Positions 16,045 through 25,568 of a stretch of 64,000 nucleotides of DNA are shown here, one piece after another. The notes beneath the pieces were generated by a model. It made no database searches. It worked only from the letters and a program-made list of their open reading frames with translations, and was not told the DNA's origin. Origin of the DNA: Rarobacter faecitabidus (GTDB lineage: Bacteria > Actinomycetota > Actinomycetes > Actinomycetales > Cellulomonadaceae); assembly GCF_006716265.1 (NCBI RefSeq), contig NZ_VFOS01000001.1, positions 806,001 to 870,000 of the forward strand, written 5' to 3'. Made by a program: the position numbers and the translations under genes. The stretch's first letter is position 1. Every line of letters begins with the position of its first letter.

Positions 16045-16916
16045 GGCAGCGTCAGGATCTCCGCTCCGGAATCTGTAACAACAATGGTGTGTTCGAATTG
16101 CGCCGTGAGAGCGCGGTCCTTGGTGACGACCGTCCATCCGTCATCCCAGAGTTCCCACGCATCGACGCCAAGGGTAAGCATAGGCTCAATAGTGAAGACC
16201 ATGCCAGGCACAATTACCGTGGAATATTCCGGTGCCGCATCGTAATGCGGAATGACGAGCCCCGAGTGAAACGCTTCGCCGACGCCGTGTCCCGTGTAGT
16301 CGTGGACAGACGAGTACCCGAAACGTTTTGCGTACTTCTCGATCACTCGACCGATGACGTTGACCTCCCGGCCAGGGGCGACGGCCTTGATTCCCCGCAT
16401 CGTCGCCTCGCGGGTTCGCTCGATTAGGAGCGAAGCCTCTTCGGAGACTTCGCCGACCGCGAAGGTCGCGTTGTTATCGCCGTGCACTCCGTTCTTGTAC
16501 GCCGTGATGTCGACATTTACGATGTCGCCTTCCGTCAGCGTCGTGGAGTCGGGAATGCCGTGGCAGATGACCTCATTAATCGAGGTGCACAGCGATTTGG
16601 GGAAACCTCGATAGCCGAGAGTCGACGGATAGGCTCCGTGGTCGCAGAGGAACTCGTGACCGATGCGGTCGAGCTCATCCGTCGTAACGCCGGGGCGCAC
16701 GGCCTCTCCTACTACAGCGAGGGCCCGCGCCGCGATCCTGCTCGAGATGCGAATGCGCTCGATCGTGTCCGGGTCGACGACGTCGGGGCCCTCGTAGAGG
16801 CGCGGACGCGGCCGCCCCACGTACTCGGGTCGTTCGATCGAGGCGGGGACGGTACGCGCTGGTCCGATTTCTCCAGGGGTCACAGCGGTGCGATTGCCCA
16901 GCAGGGATGGCGGCAT
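16041..16916 (-). CDS. map: Type I methionine aminopeptidase
   Basis: 291 residues. Metal ligands appear in order as [20 protein letters not shown] (two Asp), [11 protein letters not shown] (His), [10 protein letters not shown] (Glu) and QFEHTIVVT (Glu). The 40-residue N-terminal extension ([17 protein letters not shown]) carries the PxxP-type linker common in actinobacterial MapB. It removes the initiator Met from new proteins. ATG 16916 follows TAGACT by exactly seven bases, so transcript and reading frame begin together. It forms an operon with ppgK. Confidence 0.95.
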   Translation of the reverse strand: MPPSLLGNRTAVTPGEIGPARTVPASIERPEYVGRPRPRLYEGPDVVDPDTIERIRISSRIAARALAVVGEAVRPGVTTDELDRIGHEFLCDHGAYPSTLGYRGFPKSLCTSINEVICHGIPDSTTLTEGDIVNVDITAYKNGVHGDNNATFAVGEVSEEASLLIERTREATMRGIKAVAPGREVNVIGRVIEKYAKRFGYSSVHDYTGHGVGEAFHSGLVIPHYDAAPEYSTVIVPGMVFTIEPMLTLGVDAWELWDDGWTVVTKDRALTAQFEHTIVVTDSGAEILTLP

Positions 16917-17419
16917 AATTCAAAGTCTACGAGATGCCAGCGGCAGTCCAGGCCACGGCAACGCGCCGTTGGGAGGTTGCGTTGCCGTGATCGCCGAGGG
17001 GGTCCATCACGGGCCCGGCGCCCGGCACGGGGGCCTGCGCTTTCGCCTCGCGCGTTCCGCTTTTGGGGCGCGCGACCGGGTGGCCCTGGTTCGCCCAATT
17101 GGGTTTCTCTCCAATAGGCGTCCGCGCCGACCCATCGGTGTAACTTCAGAAGTCACGCGAAAGCGGCAAATGAGACACGATTTGGGAGCGCTGTCACTCC
17201 CGCTCACATAGTCCTAGGGAACTCCAGTGTTTGTCCTCCCGAAGGGTCATTCGTCGCCGTTGGCGCAACACAACCCATGCGCGGGAATCCGGCGCGGCGC
17301 GTCCGATGCCAGCCCTACGCCTTCCGGGCACGGTCCCTGGGCGGGAGTGCGCATCTCCACTGGTGCAAGCGGCGTTGGGGGTGGAATGATGGGGGCATTC
17401 CAACGGACGAGGAGTCGAT
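16917..17419. other. 503-bp intergenic region
   Basis: No convincing gene. Short open frames on both strands lack family features or ribosome sites. It contains the map promoter at its left end, a CCCAATTGGG palindrome near 17095, the 17-base dyad at 17140-17156, and on the right a GGAG ribosome site for the small ORF at 17420. A small RNA or a longer regulatory region is possible but not shown. Confidence 0.5.
17140..17156. promoter_or_regulatory. Operator-like 17-base dyad
   Basis: GTAACTTCAGAAGTCAC has the symmetric form GTnACTTCnGAAGTnAC. It lies in a long intergenic region, about 220 bases upstream of map and 265 upstream of the small ORF. The binding protein is unknown. Confidence 0.4.
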
Positions 17420-17620
17420 ATGTGTCCCACCACCGCCGATGAGTACTACTTCAACACCTTGACCGGCGAAGTCGAACACGGACAGGTGTCCTCGTGGACG
17501 CACCGAATGGGACCGTATCCGACTGAGGAAGCCGCGCGCAACGCATTCGACACGGCCCGCAAGCGCACTCAGAAGTGGGACGAGGACGACGCCCGCTGGG
17601 GCGACGAAGACGATGACTGA
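17420..17620 (+). CDS. Small conserved acidic actinobacterial protein
   Basis: 66 residues, MCPTTADEYYFNTLTGEVE at the start, then SSWTHRMGPYPTEEAARNAF and a very acidic tail ending in WGDEDDD. I recognise the pattern (F-N-T-xTGEVE...RMGPY-T-EEA...A..) from short proteins that are conserved near map in actinobacteria, sometimes called SPOR-like because of the GPY-xxxEAA element. Function is unknown. GGAG lies about six bases before the ATG, and codon use is like that of the neighbours. Confidence 0.75.
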   Translation: MCPTTADEYYFNTLTGEVEHGQVSSWTHRMGPYPTEEAARNAFDTARKRTQKWDEDDARWGDEDDD

Positions 17621-17690
17621 TCCGCGCCGCTGAGGAACCAGCCGCGACACCCATCACGGCGGACTCGGCCGCGCACGCCGCCAAGCCCGT

Positions 17691-17758
17691 CCCTTTCACC
17701 ACTGCGACAGCCCTTTCGCACCCGCGCCAGCCCCTTCGCCCCTGGGCCAGCTCGTTCG
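17691..17758. repeat. Degenerate 20-bp tandem repeat after panB
   Basis: Three units of 20 bases and the start of a fourth follow each other: CCCTTTCACCACTGCGACAG, CCCTTTCGCACCCGCGCCAG, CCCCTTCGCCCCTGGGCCAG, then CTCGTTCGC. It begins in the intergenic region and ends at the panB stop codon. No hairpin with a T-run is seen. Confidence 0.6.
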
Positions 17759-18577
17759 CTAGCTCTGGTAACCGTGCTCAGGAGCCGGGAACGAGCCGTC
17801 GCGCACAGCATCGATGTAGTCGCTGGCTGCGTCGCCTAGAGCCTTGCCGATTTCGGCGAAGCGGCGGGCGAATCGCGGCGACCACTCGCCCATGCCGGCC
17901 ATATCCGTCCATACGAGAACCTGACCATCGCACGCCGCGCCCGCTCCGATGCCGATCGTGGGGACTTCGAGCTGGGCAGTGACCTGCTCGGCGAGCGGAG
18001 CCGGGACCATTTCGAGGACTATCGCCGCGGCACCAGCCCCCTGTAGCGCAAGCGCGTCCGCGAGCAGCTCCTGCGCGCCCGCGCCGCGCCCCTGGACGCG
18101 CTTTCCGCCGAATCGGTTCTCCGACTGCGGCGTGAAGCCGAGGTGTCCGATGACCGGTATGCCAGCCTGCGTGAGCGTATGCACCTGCTCGGCTATCCGC
18201 CGCCCGCCCTCGATCTTGACCGCATCGGCCCCGGTCTCCTTCATGACGCGCACGGCGGACTCGAAGGCGCGGGTCGCGGAGTCCTCGTACGAGCCGAACG
18301 GGAGGTCCACGATCACGAATGCGCGCTTGGCCGCGCGGACGACGGCTCGGGCGGGCGGGATCATCTCGTCGAGGGTGACCGGGATCGTGTTCGCGTGTCC
18401 CAGGACGTTATCGCCCAGAGAATCGCCGACCAGGAGCGCATCGACGCCGGCCGCATCGAAAATGCGGGCAGTGATCGAGTCGTAGGCGGTCAGCATCGTG
18501 ATGCGTCGGCCCTCGTGCTTCGCCTGCGCCAGGTGGTGTACGCGAACGCGCTTGACGGGTGCGGGGGTGTCATTCAT
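17759..18577 (-). CDS. panB: 3-methyl-2-oxobutanoate hydroxymethyltransferase
   Basis: 272 residues, the usual length of PanB. Motifs: ITMLTAYDSITARIFDAAGVD, LVGDSLGDNVLGHANTIPVT, the Mg-binding IVDLPFGSYE, ADAVKIEGG with the ligand Glu, and PVIGHLGFTPQSE. It makes ketopantoate from 2-ketoisovalerate and methylene-tetrahydrofolate, the first step of pantothenate synthesis. panC and panD are not in the window. A GAAGAAGG ribosome site lies upstream of ATG 18577. The gene is downstream of nadE on the same strand. Confidence 0.96.
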   Translation of the reverse strand: MNDTPAPVKRVRVHHLAQAKHEGRRITMLTAYDSITARIFDAAGVDALLVGDSLGDNVLGHANTIPVTLDEMIPPARAVVRAAKRAFVIVDLPFGSYEDSATRAFESAVRVMKETGADAVKIEGGRRIAEQVHTLTQAGIPVIGHLGFTPQSENRFGGKRVQGRGAGAQELLADALALQGAGAAAIVLEMVPAPLAEQVTAQLEVPTIGIGAGAACDGQVLVWTDMAGMGEWSPRFARRFAEIGKALGDAASDYIDAVRDGSFPAPEHGYQS

Positions 18578-18628
18578 CTTTCAGCCTTCTTCGGATTCCG
18601 GTGCGATCGGCCCTGGCAGGGCGTCGCG

Positions 18629-20287
18629 TCATTTCGGTTCGCGCCAGCGCGAGGTGATGGGCAGGCGGCGATCGCGTCCGAACGCCAGGGCCGTGACCTT
18701 GGGGCCGAGGGGATACTGGCGGCGCTTCCACTCCGCGCGATCCACGAGGCTCACGACCTTGTCGACGATTGCCTCGTCGTAGCCGCGGGCCAGTAGTTCC
18801 CGCCTGCCCTCGGCGTGCTCGATGTAGGCGTCGAGCACCTCGTCCAAAAGCGAATACGGCGGGAGCGAATCCTGATCGACCTGGCCGGGGCGCAACTCCG
18901 CCGAGGGCGGTTTGGTGATCGATGATTCGGGGATGGGCGGTATTTCGCCCCGGTCGATGGCGTGATTGTTGCGCCACCGGGCGAGCTCCCACACGAGTGA
19001 TTTGTCGATGTCTTTCAACGGCGCGTACCCGCCGACCGCGTCGCCGTAGATCGTCGAGTAGCCGGTGGCGAGCTCGGACTTGTTGCCGGTGGCGAGCGTG
19101 AGGTGGCCCTCCTGGTTGGAGAGCCCCATCAGGATCATGCCACGGACCCTGGCCTGCAGATTCTCGGCGGCTACTCCGTCCAGGGCGATTTGCCCGTGGA
19201 ACGCGGTCACGATCGGTTCGATGGGCACGACCCGGTAGTCGGCGCCGAGTCGTTGCGCCAGATCGGAGGCATCGTCCTTGGAGTGCTGGGACGAGTACAC
19301 CGATGGCATGGAGACGCCGACGACTCCGGAGCCGCCGATGGCATCGGCCGCCATGACCGCAACCAGCGCGGAGTCGATTCCGCCCGATAGGCCGAGCACC
19401 ACGGAGGCGAAGCCGTTCTTCCGGATGTAGTCGCGCAGACCCAGAGTCGCCGCCCGGTAGACCTCCTCGGCCTCCGTCAGCTCGGCGAAGACGCGAGCCG
19501 TGTGCGGAGGTTCCCCGCGGTCCGCGAGTTCCCAGGTGCCGAGGTGCTCCACGAACTGGGGGAGCCGGGCGAGCACCTCGCCATCGGGTGCCACGACAAA
19601 CGAGTTGCCGTCGAAGACCAGATCGTCCTGCCCGCCCACGAGGTTGACATAGACCACCGGCGCGCCGACCTGTGCCGCGCGGCGGGCGGCGAGCTCGGTG
19701 CGGATATGCCCTTTGCCCTGCTCGTACGGGGAGCCGTTGAGGACGATCAGGGCATCCAGGTCGGCGTCCGCGAGCGCCTCGACCGGGCCACCGTTCTGCC
19801 AGATGTCCTCGCAGATCGCCAGGCCGAGCCGGCGGCCCTTGATGTCCACCACCGTCGTTTCATTCCCTGCGGCGAAGATACGGAACTCGTCGAAGACCCC
19901 GTAGTTGGGCAGGTGGTGCTTGTCGTACTCAGCGATGATCGCGCCACCCTGGAGCGCGACGGCGCGGTTGGTGGGAAGGCGGTTCGGCGCATCCGGGTTG
20001 GCCCGTTCCGGGCCGATGGTGCCGATGATGACGACGAGTTCGCCAAGGCCCGCCTCGAGCAGATCGGCGGCGAGTGATTCCACAGCGCTCGCTGCGCCGC
20101 GCCGGAACGAAGCGCGCAGCGCGAGATCCTCGATGGGATAGCCGGTGATGGTCATCTCGGGGAAGACCACGAGCTCGGCGCCGGCGCTCGCGGACTTACG
20201 TGCCGCCTCGATGATGGCGGCGGCGTTGGCGCTCACATCGCCCACGGTCGTGTCGATCTGTGCGAGCGCGATGCGCAAAGGTGCCAT
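18629..20287 (-). CDS. nadE: Glutamine-dependent NAD+ synthase
   Basis: 552 residues in two domains. The N-terminal nitrilase-type glutaminase (about 1-265) shows ELVVFPEMTITGYP (Glu), DKHHLPNYGVFDE (Lys) and LAICEDIWQNGG (Cys). The C-terminal synthetase domain shows the ATP loop LGLSGGIDSALVAVMA and the NAD-site part ELATGYSTIYGDAVGGYAPLKD. This is the short (about 550 aa) glutamine-dependent type. It amidates nicotinate adenine dinucleotide; nadA, which acts upstream, is at 48-49.3 kb. ATG 20287 follows TAGGCT by six bases. Confidence 0.95.
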   Translation of the reverse strand: MAPLRIALAQIDTTVGDVSANAAAIIEAARKSASAGAELVVFPEMTITGYPIEDLALRASFRRGAASAVESLAADLLEAGLGELVVIIGTIGPERANPDAPNRLPTNRAVALQGGAIIAEYDKHHLPNYGVFDEFRIFAAGNETTVVDIKGRRLGLAICEDIWQNGGPVEALADADLDALIVLNGSPYEQGKGHIRTELAARRAAQVGAPVVYVNLVGGQDDLVFDGNSFVVAPDGEVLARLPQFVEHLGTWELADRGEPPHTARVFAELTEAEEVYRAATLGLRDYIRKNGFASVVLGLSGGIDSALVAVMAADAIGGSGVVGVSMPSVYSSQHSKDDASDLAQRLGADYRVVPIEPIVTAFHGQIALDGVAAENLQARVRGMILMGLSNQEGHLTLATGNKSELATGYSTIYGDAVGGYAPLKDIDKSLVWELARWRNNHAIDRGEIPPIPESSITKPPSAELRPGQVDQDSLPPYSLLDEVLDAYIEHAEGRRELLARGYDEAIVDKVVSLVDRAEWKRRQYPLGPKVTALAFGRDRRLPITSRWREPK

Positions 20288-20463
20288 GTCACCAGCCTAC
20301 CGAGCCGCGGCGGCTGCTGAGACGTTGCCGAGCAGGACTACCCCGAGACCGTCCAGACACTCCCGCCCTCCCTTCAGCGAGGCAACGAGGTGGGGCACTA
20401 GTAGGCTCGTGATACGCGCAACGAGGCGCGCGGCACCACGTGTCCGGTCACCAGGAGGTCCCC

Positions 20464-20844
20464 ATGGCCCAGTTGCCCCGAGTAGCGTCGCTGCACCTTG
20501 ATGCGGCACGGAAATCCGCGATGGGCCGCAGTGCCGAAGTTCTGCTGCACGATGGTCCGCTTCGGCAGTCGATCATTGCACTGACTGCGGGTTCGCGCCT
20601 CGCCGACCACAACTCGCCGCCCGCCGCCACCATTCAGGTGATCGAGGGCCGAATTCAGATCAGTTCGGAGTACACGCTCGATGAGGTTCGGGCGGGGCAG
20701 CTCACCCTCCTGACGCACGATAGGCACGGGGTCCTGGCCATGGAAGACAGCGTCTTCCTGCTGACGACGGTCACGAGCATCGATGTCGGATCGCACACCG
20801 GTGCCGAGAGCCACCGCCGGATGGGCCAGCACCGACTCGAGTGA
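20464..20844 (+). CDS. Small cupin-fold protein
   Basis: 126 residues, one cupin barrel: ALTAGSRLADHNSPPAATIQ, VIEGRIQISSEY and GQLTLLTHDRHGVLAMEDSVFLLT. Only one His of the first cupin motif (DHNSP) is clear, so metal binding and enzyme activity are uncertain. The start is well set by AGGAGG a few bases before ATG 20464. A TAGGCT box near 20402 could be its -10. It lies ahead of glnA2 but is separated by about 118 bp with a promoter-like stretch. Confidence 0.78.
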   Translation: MAQLPRVASLHLDAARKSAMGRSAEVLLHDGPLRQSIIALTAGSRLADHNSPPAATIQVIEGRIQISSEYTLDEVRAGQLTLLTHDRHGVLAMEDSVFLLTTVTSIDVGSHTGAESHRRMGQHRLE

Positions 20845-20961
20845 GTCTTCGCGTGCGTTTTACCTGCGGCCTATAAGGTGGAGTCGGTGGCGAGGCGCGC
20901 CACGTGGGCGGACCGGGACGTGTGTTGTCACACGCCGGTCAGGATCAGGCAGGATAGGTAC

Positions 20962-22299
20962 ATGGACAGGCAGCAGGAGTTCGTACTTCGCACTATTGAG
21001 GAGCGAGACGTCCGCTTCATCAGGCTGTGGTTCACCGACGTGCTCGGAATGCTGAAGTCGGTCGCCATCGCCCCGGCGGAACTCGAATCGGCGTTCGCCG
21101 AGGGCATCGGATTCGACGGGTCGGCGATCGAGGGCCTGACGCGCGTGTACGAGGCGGACATGATCGCGCGCCCCGACCCCACGACGTTCCAGATGCTGCC
21201 GTGGCGCGGCGAAAGCCAGGGGACCGCGCGCATGTTCTGCGACATCCTGACCCCCGACGGCGAGCCGTCGCTCGCGGACTCGCGCAACGTCCTCAAGCGC
21301 GCCCTCGCCAAGGCCGCTGAGATGGGCTTCACGTTCTACACCCACCCCGAGGTCGAGTTCTACCTCTTCGAGCAGCCGGTGTCCGCCGACAAGCCGCCGG
21401 TTCCCGTGGACCAGGGCGGCTACTTCGATCACGTGGCCCGCGCAGCGGGACACGACTTCCGCCGCGCGGCGATCACGATGCTCGAATCGATGGGCATCTC
21501 CGTGGAGTTCTCTCACCACGAGGCCGGGCCGGGCCAGAACGAGATCGACCTGCGCTACGCCGACGCCCTCACGACCGCGGACAACCTGATGACCTTCCGC
21601 ACCGTCATCAAGGAGGTCGCCATCGAGCACAACCTGTTCGCGTCCTTCATGCCCAAGCCCATGGCGGCGCACCCGGGTTCGGGCATGCACACGCACCTGT
21701 CACTGTTCGAGGGCGACCGGAACGCGTTCCATGAGGCGGGTTCACGCTTCGAGCTCTCGCGCACCGCGCGCCACTTCATCTCAGGGATACTGCACCACGC
21801 AGCGGAGATCACCGCGGTCACCAACCAGTACGTCAACTCGTACAAGCGGCTGTGGGGCGGCGCCGAGGCGCCGAGTTACGTCTCGTGGGGTCACAACAAC
21901 CGCTCCGCCCTCGTGCGCGTGCCGATGTACAAGCCGGGCAAGGGTAACTCGTCCAGGATCGAATACCGGGCGATCGACTCGGCGGCCAACCCCTACCTGG
22001 CCTTCGCGCTGCTGCTGACCGCGGGGCTCAAGGGCATCGAGGAGGAATACGACCTCGTCGACCCGACCGAGGACGATGTCGCCGAACTGACGAATGCCGA
22101 GCGCGGCGCCCTGGGCTTCAGGCCGCTACCGACCTCGCTCGGCAATTCACTGAACATCATGGAGAACTCCGAGCTCGTCGCCGAAACGCTGGGAGAGCAC
22201 GTGTTCGAGTACTTCCTGCGCAACAAGCGACAGGAGTGGACGGACTATCGCGCGCAGGTGACGCCGTTCGAACTTCAGCGACTGCTCACAACGCTCTGA
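20962..22299 (+). CDS. glnA2: Type I glutamine synthetase, GlnA2-like
   Basis: 445 residues. Motifs: WFTDVLGMLKSVAI and IGFDGSAIEGL at the N-terminus, HPEVEFYLFE, FMPKPMAAHPGSGMHTHLS, YKRLWGGAEAPSYVSWGHNN and [17 protein letters not shown]. It is shorter than GlnA1 and lacks the clear adenylylation-site tyrosine loop. In actinobacteria this paralogue sits directly before glnE, as here (3-bp gap). It may make glutamine or act as a gamma-glutamylation enzyme; substrate identity needs an assay. ATG 20962 is preferred over an upstream ATG at 20878, because the family N-terminus begins there. Confidence 0.93.
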   Translation: MDRQQEFVLRTIEERDVRFIRLWFTDVLGMLKSVAIAPAELESAFAEGIGFDGSAIEGLTRVYEADMIARPDPTTFQMLPWRGESQGTARMFCDILTPDGEPSLADSRNVLKRALAKAAEMGFTFYTHPEVEFYLFEQPVSADKPPVPVDQGGYFDHVARAAGHDFRRAAITMLESMGISVEFSHHEAGPGQNEIDLRYADALTTADNLMTFRTVIKEVAIEHNLFASFMPKPMAAHPGSGMHTHLSLFEGDRNAFHEAGSRFELSRTARHFISGILHHAAEITAVTNQYVNSYKRLWGGAEAPSYVSWGHNNRSALVRVPMYKPGKGNSSRIEYRAIDSAANPYLAFALLLTAGLKGIEEEYDLVDPTEDDVAELTNAERGALGFRPLPTSLGNSLNIMENSELVAETLGEHVFEYFLRNKRQEWTDYRAQVTPFELQRLLTTL

Positions 22300-22302
22300 T
22301 CG

Positions 22303-25300
22303 ATGGCGCGGGAACTATCGCTCTCCAGGAAACTACGTCGCGCGGGATTTGACGACACCGCCCGGGCCGAGGGCCTGTGGCACGACGCCACGCTTCAGCG
22401 GCTATTCGGTTCGCCGGAGACGGCGGAGCTGTGGCTCGAGGCGCTTAACTCCGCGGCGAGTCCGGACGACGGCCTGCTTACCCTCATCCGGCTCGCGGAG
22501 GCGCTCGAGTCGGATGCGGGTGCGCGCGCGGTGTGGGATACGGTCTCGCAGGACGAGTCCGCCCGCGCCCGCGTCTGCGTCATCGCTGGGGGCAGCGGCC
22601 CGCTCGCGGACGACCTCGTGCGCAGGCCCCAGCAGATGCTCGTCGCACTGGCGTCCCACGAGCTCGCCATCGGCGCCGACGCCCGCGAGGTGCGCGCCGA
22701 GTTGCTCGGGGCGGTCGGGGCGGACCCCGAGGCGGATGTGCCCGTGGCGACGGCGGGGGACTCGTCCACAATCGACGCGATGCGACGCGCCTACCGCCTT
22801 CGCCTGACCCGCATCGCGGCCGCGGATCTCACGTCCGAGCAGCCGCTGTCGCTGATGCCCGCGGTCGCCGCCGCCCTTGCCGACCTGGCCGCAGCCGCGC
22901 TCGAAGCGTCCCTCGCGATAGCGCGCGCCACCCTCCCCGGCGGCGGAGCCGAGGCGCGGCTCGCCATCATCGGGATGGGCAAGACGGGTGGGCGTGAACT
23001 CAACTACGTCTCCGACGTGGACGTCATCTACGTCGTCGAGCCAGCCGACGGCGCCGACGAGGAGAGCGCGATCCAGGTGGGGACCAAGCTTGCGTCCGCA
23101 GTCGCCCACGCGTGCGCTGGCTCGTCAGGTGAATCGCCGCTGTGGCCCGTCGATGCCGCCCTGCGCCCCGAGGGAAAGCAAGGGCCGCTGGTGCGAACCC
23201 TGTCCTCGCACGTCGCCTACTACGAGCGGTGGGCCAAGACGTGGGAGTTCCAGGCGCTGCTGAAGGCTCGCCCGGTCGCGGGCGATGCCGAGTTGGGTCA
23301 GGCGTATCGCGACGCGCTTCAGCCGATGGTGTGGCGGGCCGTCACGCGGGAGAACTTCGTCGAGGACGCACGCGCCATGCGCCGCCGCGTCGAGGACCAC
23401 GTTCCGCCGCAGGAGGCCGATCGCCAGATCAAACTCGGCAAGGGTGGCCTGCGCGACGTGGAGTTCACCCTCCAACTTCTCCAGTTGGTGCACGGCCGCG
23501 CGGACGGGGCGATTCGCAGCGGGAACACGCTCACGGCGCTCGCCGCACTCTCGGCAGGCGGTTACGTCGGCCGCGCCGACGCGAGCCAGCTGTCGGTCTG
23601 CTATCGGTTCCTGCGAGTGCTGGAGCACCGCATTCAGCTCGCCCGCCTGCGCCGCACGCACCTCATGCCGACCTCCGAGTCGGACCTACGCAAACTCGCG
23701 CGCGCGGCCGGGCTGCGCCAGGAGGGCGCCGAAGGGCTGCAGCAGCGCTGGCTCGCCACTCGCCGCGAGGTGCGTTCGCTCCACGAGGAACTCTTCTACC
23801 GCCCGCTGCTGCCCGCCGTCGCCCAGCTCTCGGCGGATGAGGCCGCGCTCAGCCCGGAGGCCGCGAGAGAACGGCTCGGCGCCATCGGCTACCGGGACCC
23901 CAAGGGCGCCATGCGGCACATCGAGGCGCTCACCGAGGGAATCAGCCGCCGCGCGTCGATTCAGCGCCAGCTCCTGCCCGTCATGCTCGGCTGGTTCGCC
24001 GAGGGCGCCGACCCCGACCGCGGCCTGCTGGCGTTCCGTCGGCTGTCGGACGAGCTTGGCTCCGCCCACTGGTACCTGAAGCTGCTGCGTGACTCGCCGT
24101 CGGCGGCCGTCCGCCTCGCCAAGGTGCTGTCGAACTCGCAGTACATGGCCGACCAGTTGTCCCGTTCCCCGGAGACCGTGCACTGGCTCGCCGATGACGA
24201 TGCCCTACAACCACTGGCGTGGCAGCGACTCGATGGCGAGATCGACGCGGTGCTGCATCGCGCCGATGCCGAGGACAAGGCGATCGACTCGCTGCGCGCC
24301 ATTCGTCGCCGCGAACTCGCGCGCACCGCGGCGGGTGAACTGCTGGGCGTCGTTGACCCGCCCACGGCGCAGGGAGCGATCGCGCGCGTGACCGACATGG
24401 CGCTGCAGGGCGCGCTTCGCATCGCGCTGCGCACGGCCGAACTCGAAGGGGTGTGGGCGGGTCGCCCCGCGCCGGCGACCTTCGCGATCATTGCGATGGG
24501 CCGCCTGGGCGGGCTGGAGATGGGCTACGGCTCCGACGCCGACGTCATGTTCGTGTACGAGCCTACCGGCGGTGCTTCCGATGCGGACGCGAACGAGTTC
24601 GCCAAGCACATCGCCCAGCGGATCCGCGCCCTACTGGTTGCGCCGGGTCGGGAGCCGTCCCTGCAGGTCGACGCCGACCTTCGCCCGGAGGGGCGTAACG
24701 GCCCGCTGGTGCGGTCCTTCGCGTCCTACACCGAGTACTACGACCGGTGGGCGGAGACCTGGGAGCGGCAGGCACTGCTACGCGCCCGGGCAAACGCGGG
24801 CGATGATGGCCTGCGCGACCGCTTCATCGCGCTGATCGATCCGCTCCGCTACGCCGAAGGCGGCATCGACGCGGGGCAGGTACGCGAGATCCGCCGGATC
24901 AAGGCGCGCGTGGAATCTGAGCGGCTACCGCGGGGTGTCGCTCCACAACGCCATCTGAAGCTCGGTCCCGGCGCGCTGGCGGACGTCGAGTGGACGGCCC
25001 AGCTCCTACAGTTGCAGCATGCGGCCGATGTGCCAGCGATGCGCACCACCCACACGCTACGGTCTTTGCAGGCGGCACACGACGCCGGAATTCTCGCGCG
25101 CGAGGATGTGGAGTTACTTTCGGATGCCTGGTTGCTGGCTTCGCGGCTGCGCGCCGGGCTGGCCCTGTGGTCCGGGCGGACGAGCGGTGCTGCCCTCGAC
25201 GTCCTGCCGCTCGATCGCCGCGACCTGACCGGACTGGCTCAGACCATCGGCTTTGGCGGAAACGGCAACGAGCTGGAGGAGCACTATCTGCGCACCGCGC

Positions 25301-25353
25301 GGCGGGCTCGCTCGGTGATCAACCGGGTGTTCTACGGCATCGAGCCTCAGTAG
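22303..25353 (+). CDS. glnE: Bifunctional glutamine synthetase adenylyltransferase/deadenylase
   Basis: 1016 residues with the double-domain layout of GlnE. The N-terminal deadenylase nucleotidyltransferase (IIGMGKTGGRELNYVSDVDV near residue 225) and its helical partner are followed by the C-terminal adenylyltransferase (IAMGRLGGLEMGYGSDADVM near 730) with VDADLRPEGRNGPLVRS. It adds AMP to, and removes it from, the tyrosine of the main glutamine synthetase in response to nitrogen, with PII protein as signal in known systems. The target GlnA1 is encoded 3 kb downstream. The start lies 3 bases after the glnA2 stop, indicating coupled translation. Confidence 0.96.
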   Translation: MARELSLSRKLRRAGFDDTARAEGLWHDATLQRLFGSPETAELWLEALNSAASPDDGLLTLIRLAEALESDAGARAVWDTVSQDESARARVCVIAGGSGPLADDLVRRPQQMLVALASHELAIGADAREVRAELLGAVGADPEADVPVATAGDSSTIDAMRRAYRLRLTRIAAADLTSEQPLSLMPAVAAALADLAAAALEASLAIARATLPGGGAEARLAIIGMGKTGGRELNYVSDVDVIYVVEPADGADEESAIQVGTKLASAVAHACAGSSGESPLWPVDAALRPEGKQGPLVRTLSSHVAYYERWAKTWEFQALLKARPVAGDAELGQAYRDALQPMVWRAVTRENFVEDARAMRRRVEDHVPPQEADRQIKLGKGGLRDVEFTLQLLQLVHGRADGAIRSGNTLTALAALSAGGYVGRADASQLSVCYRFLRVLEHRIQLARLRRTHLMPTSESDLRKLARAAGLRQEGAEGLQQRWLATRREVRSLHEELFYRPLLPAVAQLSADEAALSPEAARERLGAIGYRDPKGAMRHIEALTEGISRRASIQRQLLPVMLGWFAEGADPDRGLLAFRRLSDELGSAHWYLKLLRDSPSAAVRLAKVLSNSQYMADQLSRSPETVHWLADDDALQPLAWQRLDGEIDAVLHRADAEDKAIDSLRAIRRRELARTAAGELLGVVDPPTAQGAIARVTDMALQGALRIALRTAELEGVWAGRPAPATFAIIAMGRLGGLEMGYGSDADVMFVYEPTGGASDADANEFAKHIAQRIRALLVAPGREPSLQVDADLRPEGRNGPLVRSFASYTEYYDRWAETWERQALLRARANAGDDGLRDRFIALIDPLRYAEGGIDAGQVREIRRIKARVESERLPRGVAPQRHLKLGPGALADVEWTAQLLQLQHAADVPAMRTTHTLRSLQAAHDAGILAREDVELLSDAWLLASRLRAGLALWSGRTSGAALDVLPLDRRDLTGLAQTIGFGGNGNELEEHYLRTARRARSVINRVFYGIEPQ

Positions 25354-25454
25354 CGCGGGCTTTGAGGACGAGTCCTCCGTCGCATCCGGCACGGTGACGC
25401 CCGGGGTGCCCCGATCGTTGTCGGTGGGCGCCTGCCGCCCCGCAGGTTACGGCC

Positions 25455-25528
25455 GGAGGCTCCGCGCATGTCTCCGGCGGAAGCCTCCGCGCATGTCCGC
25501 AGCGGAAGGGCCCGCGCATCTTCGCAAC
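25455..25528. repeat. Degenerate 25-bp tandem repeat after glnE
   Basis: Three head-to-tail units of 24-25 bases share the core CCGCGCAT: one at 25455-25478, one at 25479-25503, one at 25504-25528, with a weaker fourth after it. It lies in the 215-bp convergent gap between glnE and an MFS gene. A short GAGGAC-GA-GTCCTC hairpin just after glnE (near 25369) may end that transcript. Confidence 0.5.
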
Positions 25529-25568
25529 GGGGCGCCGCAATCTGGCCAGCGAGGCGCCGGATCGGTCG

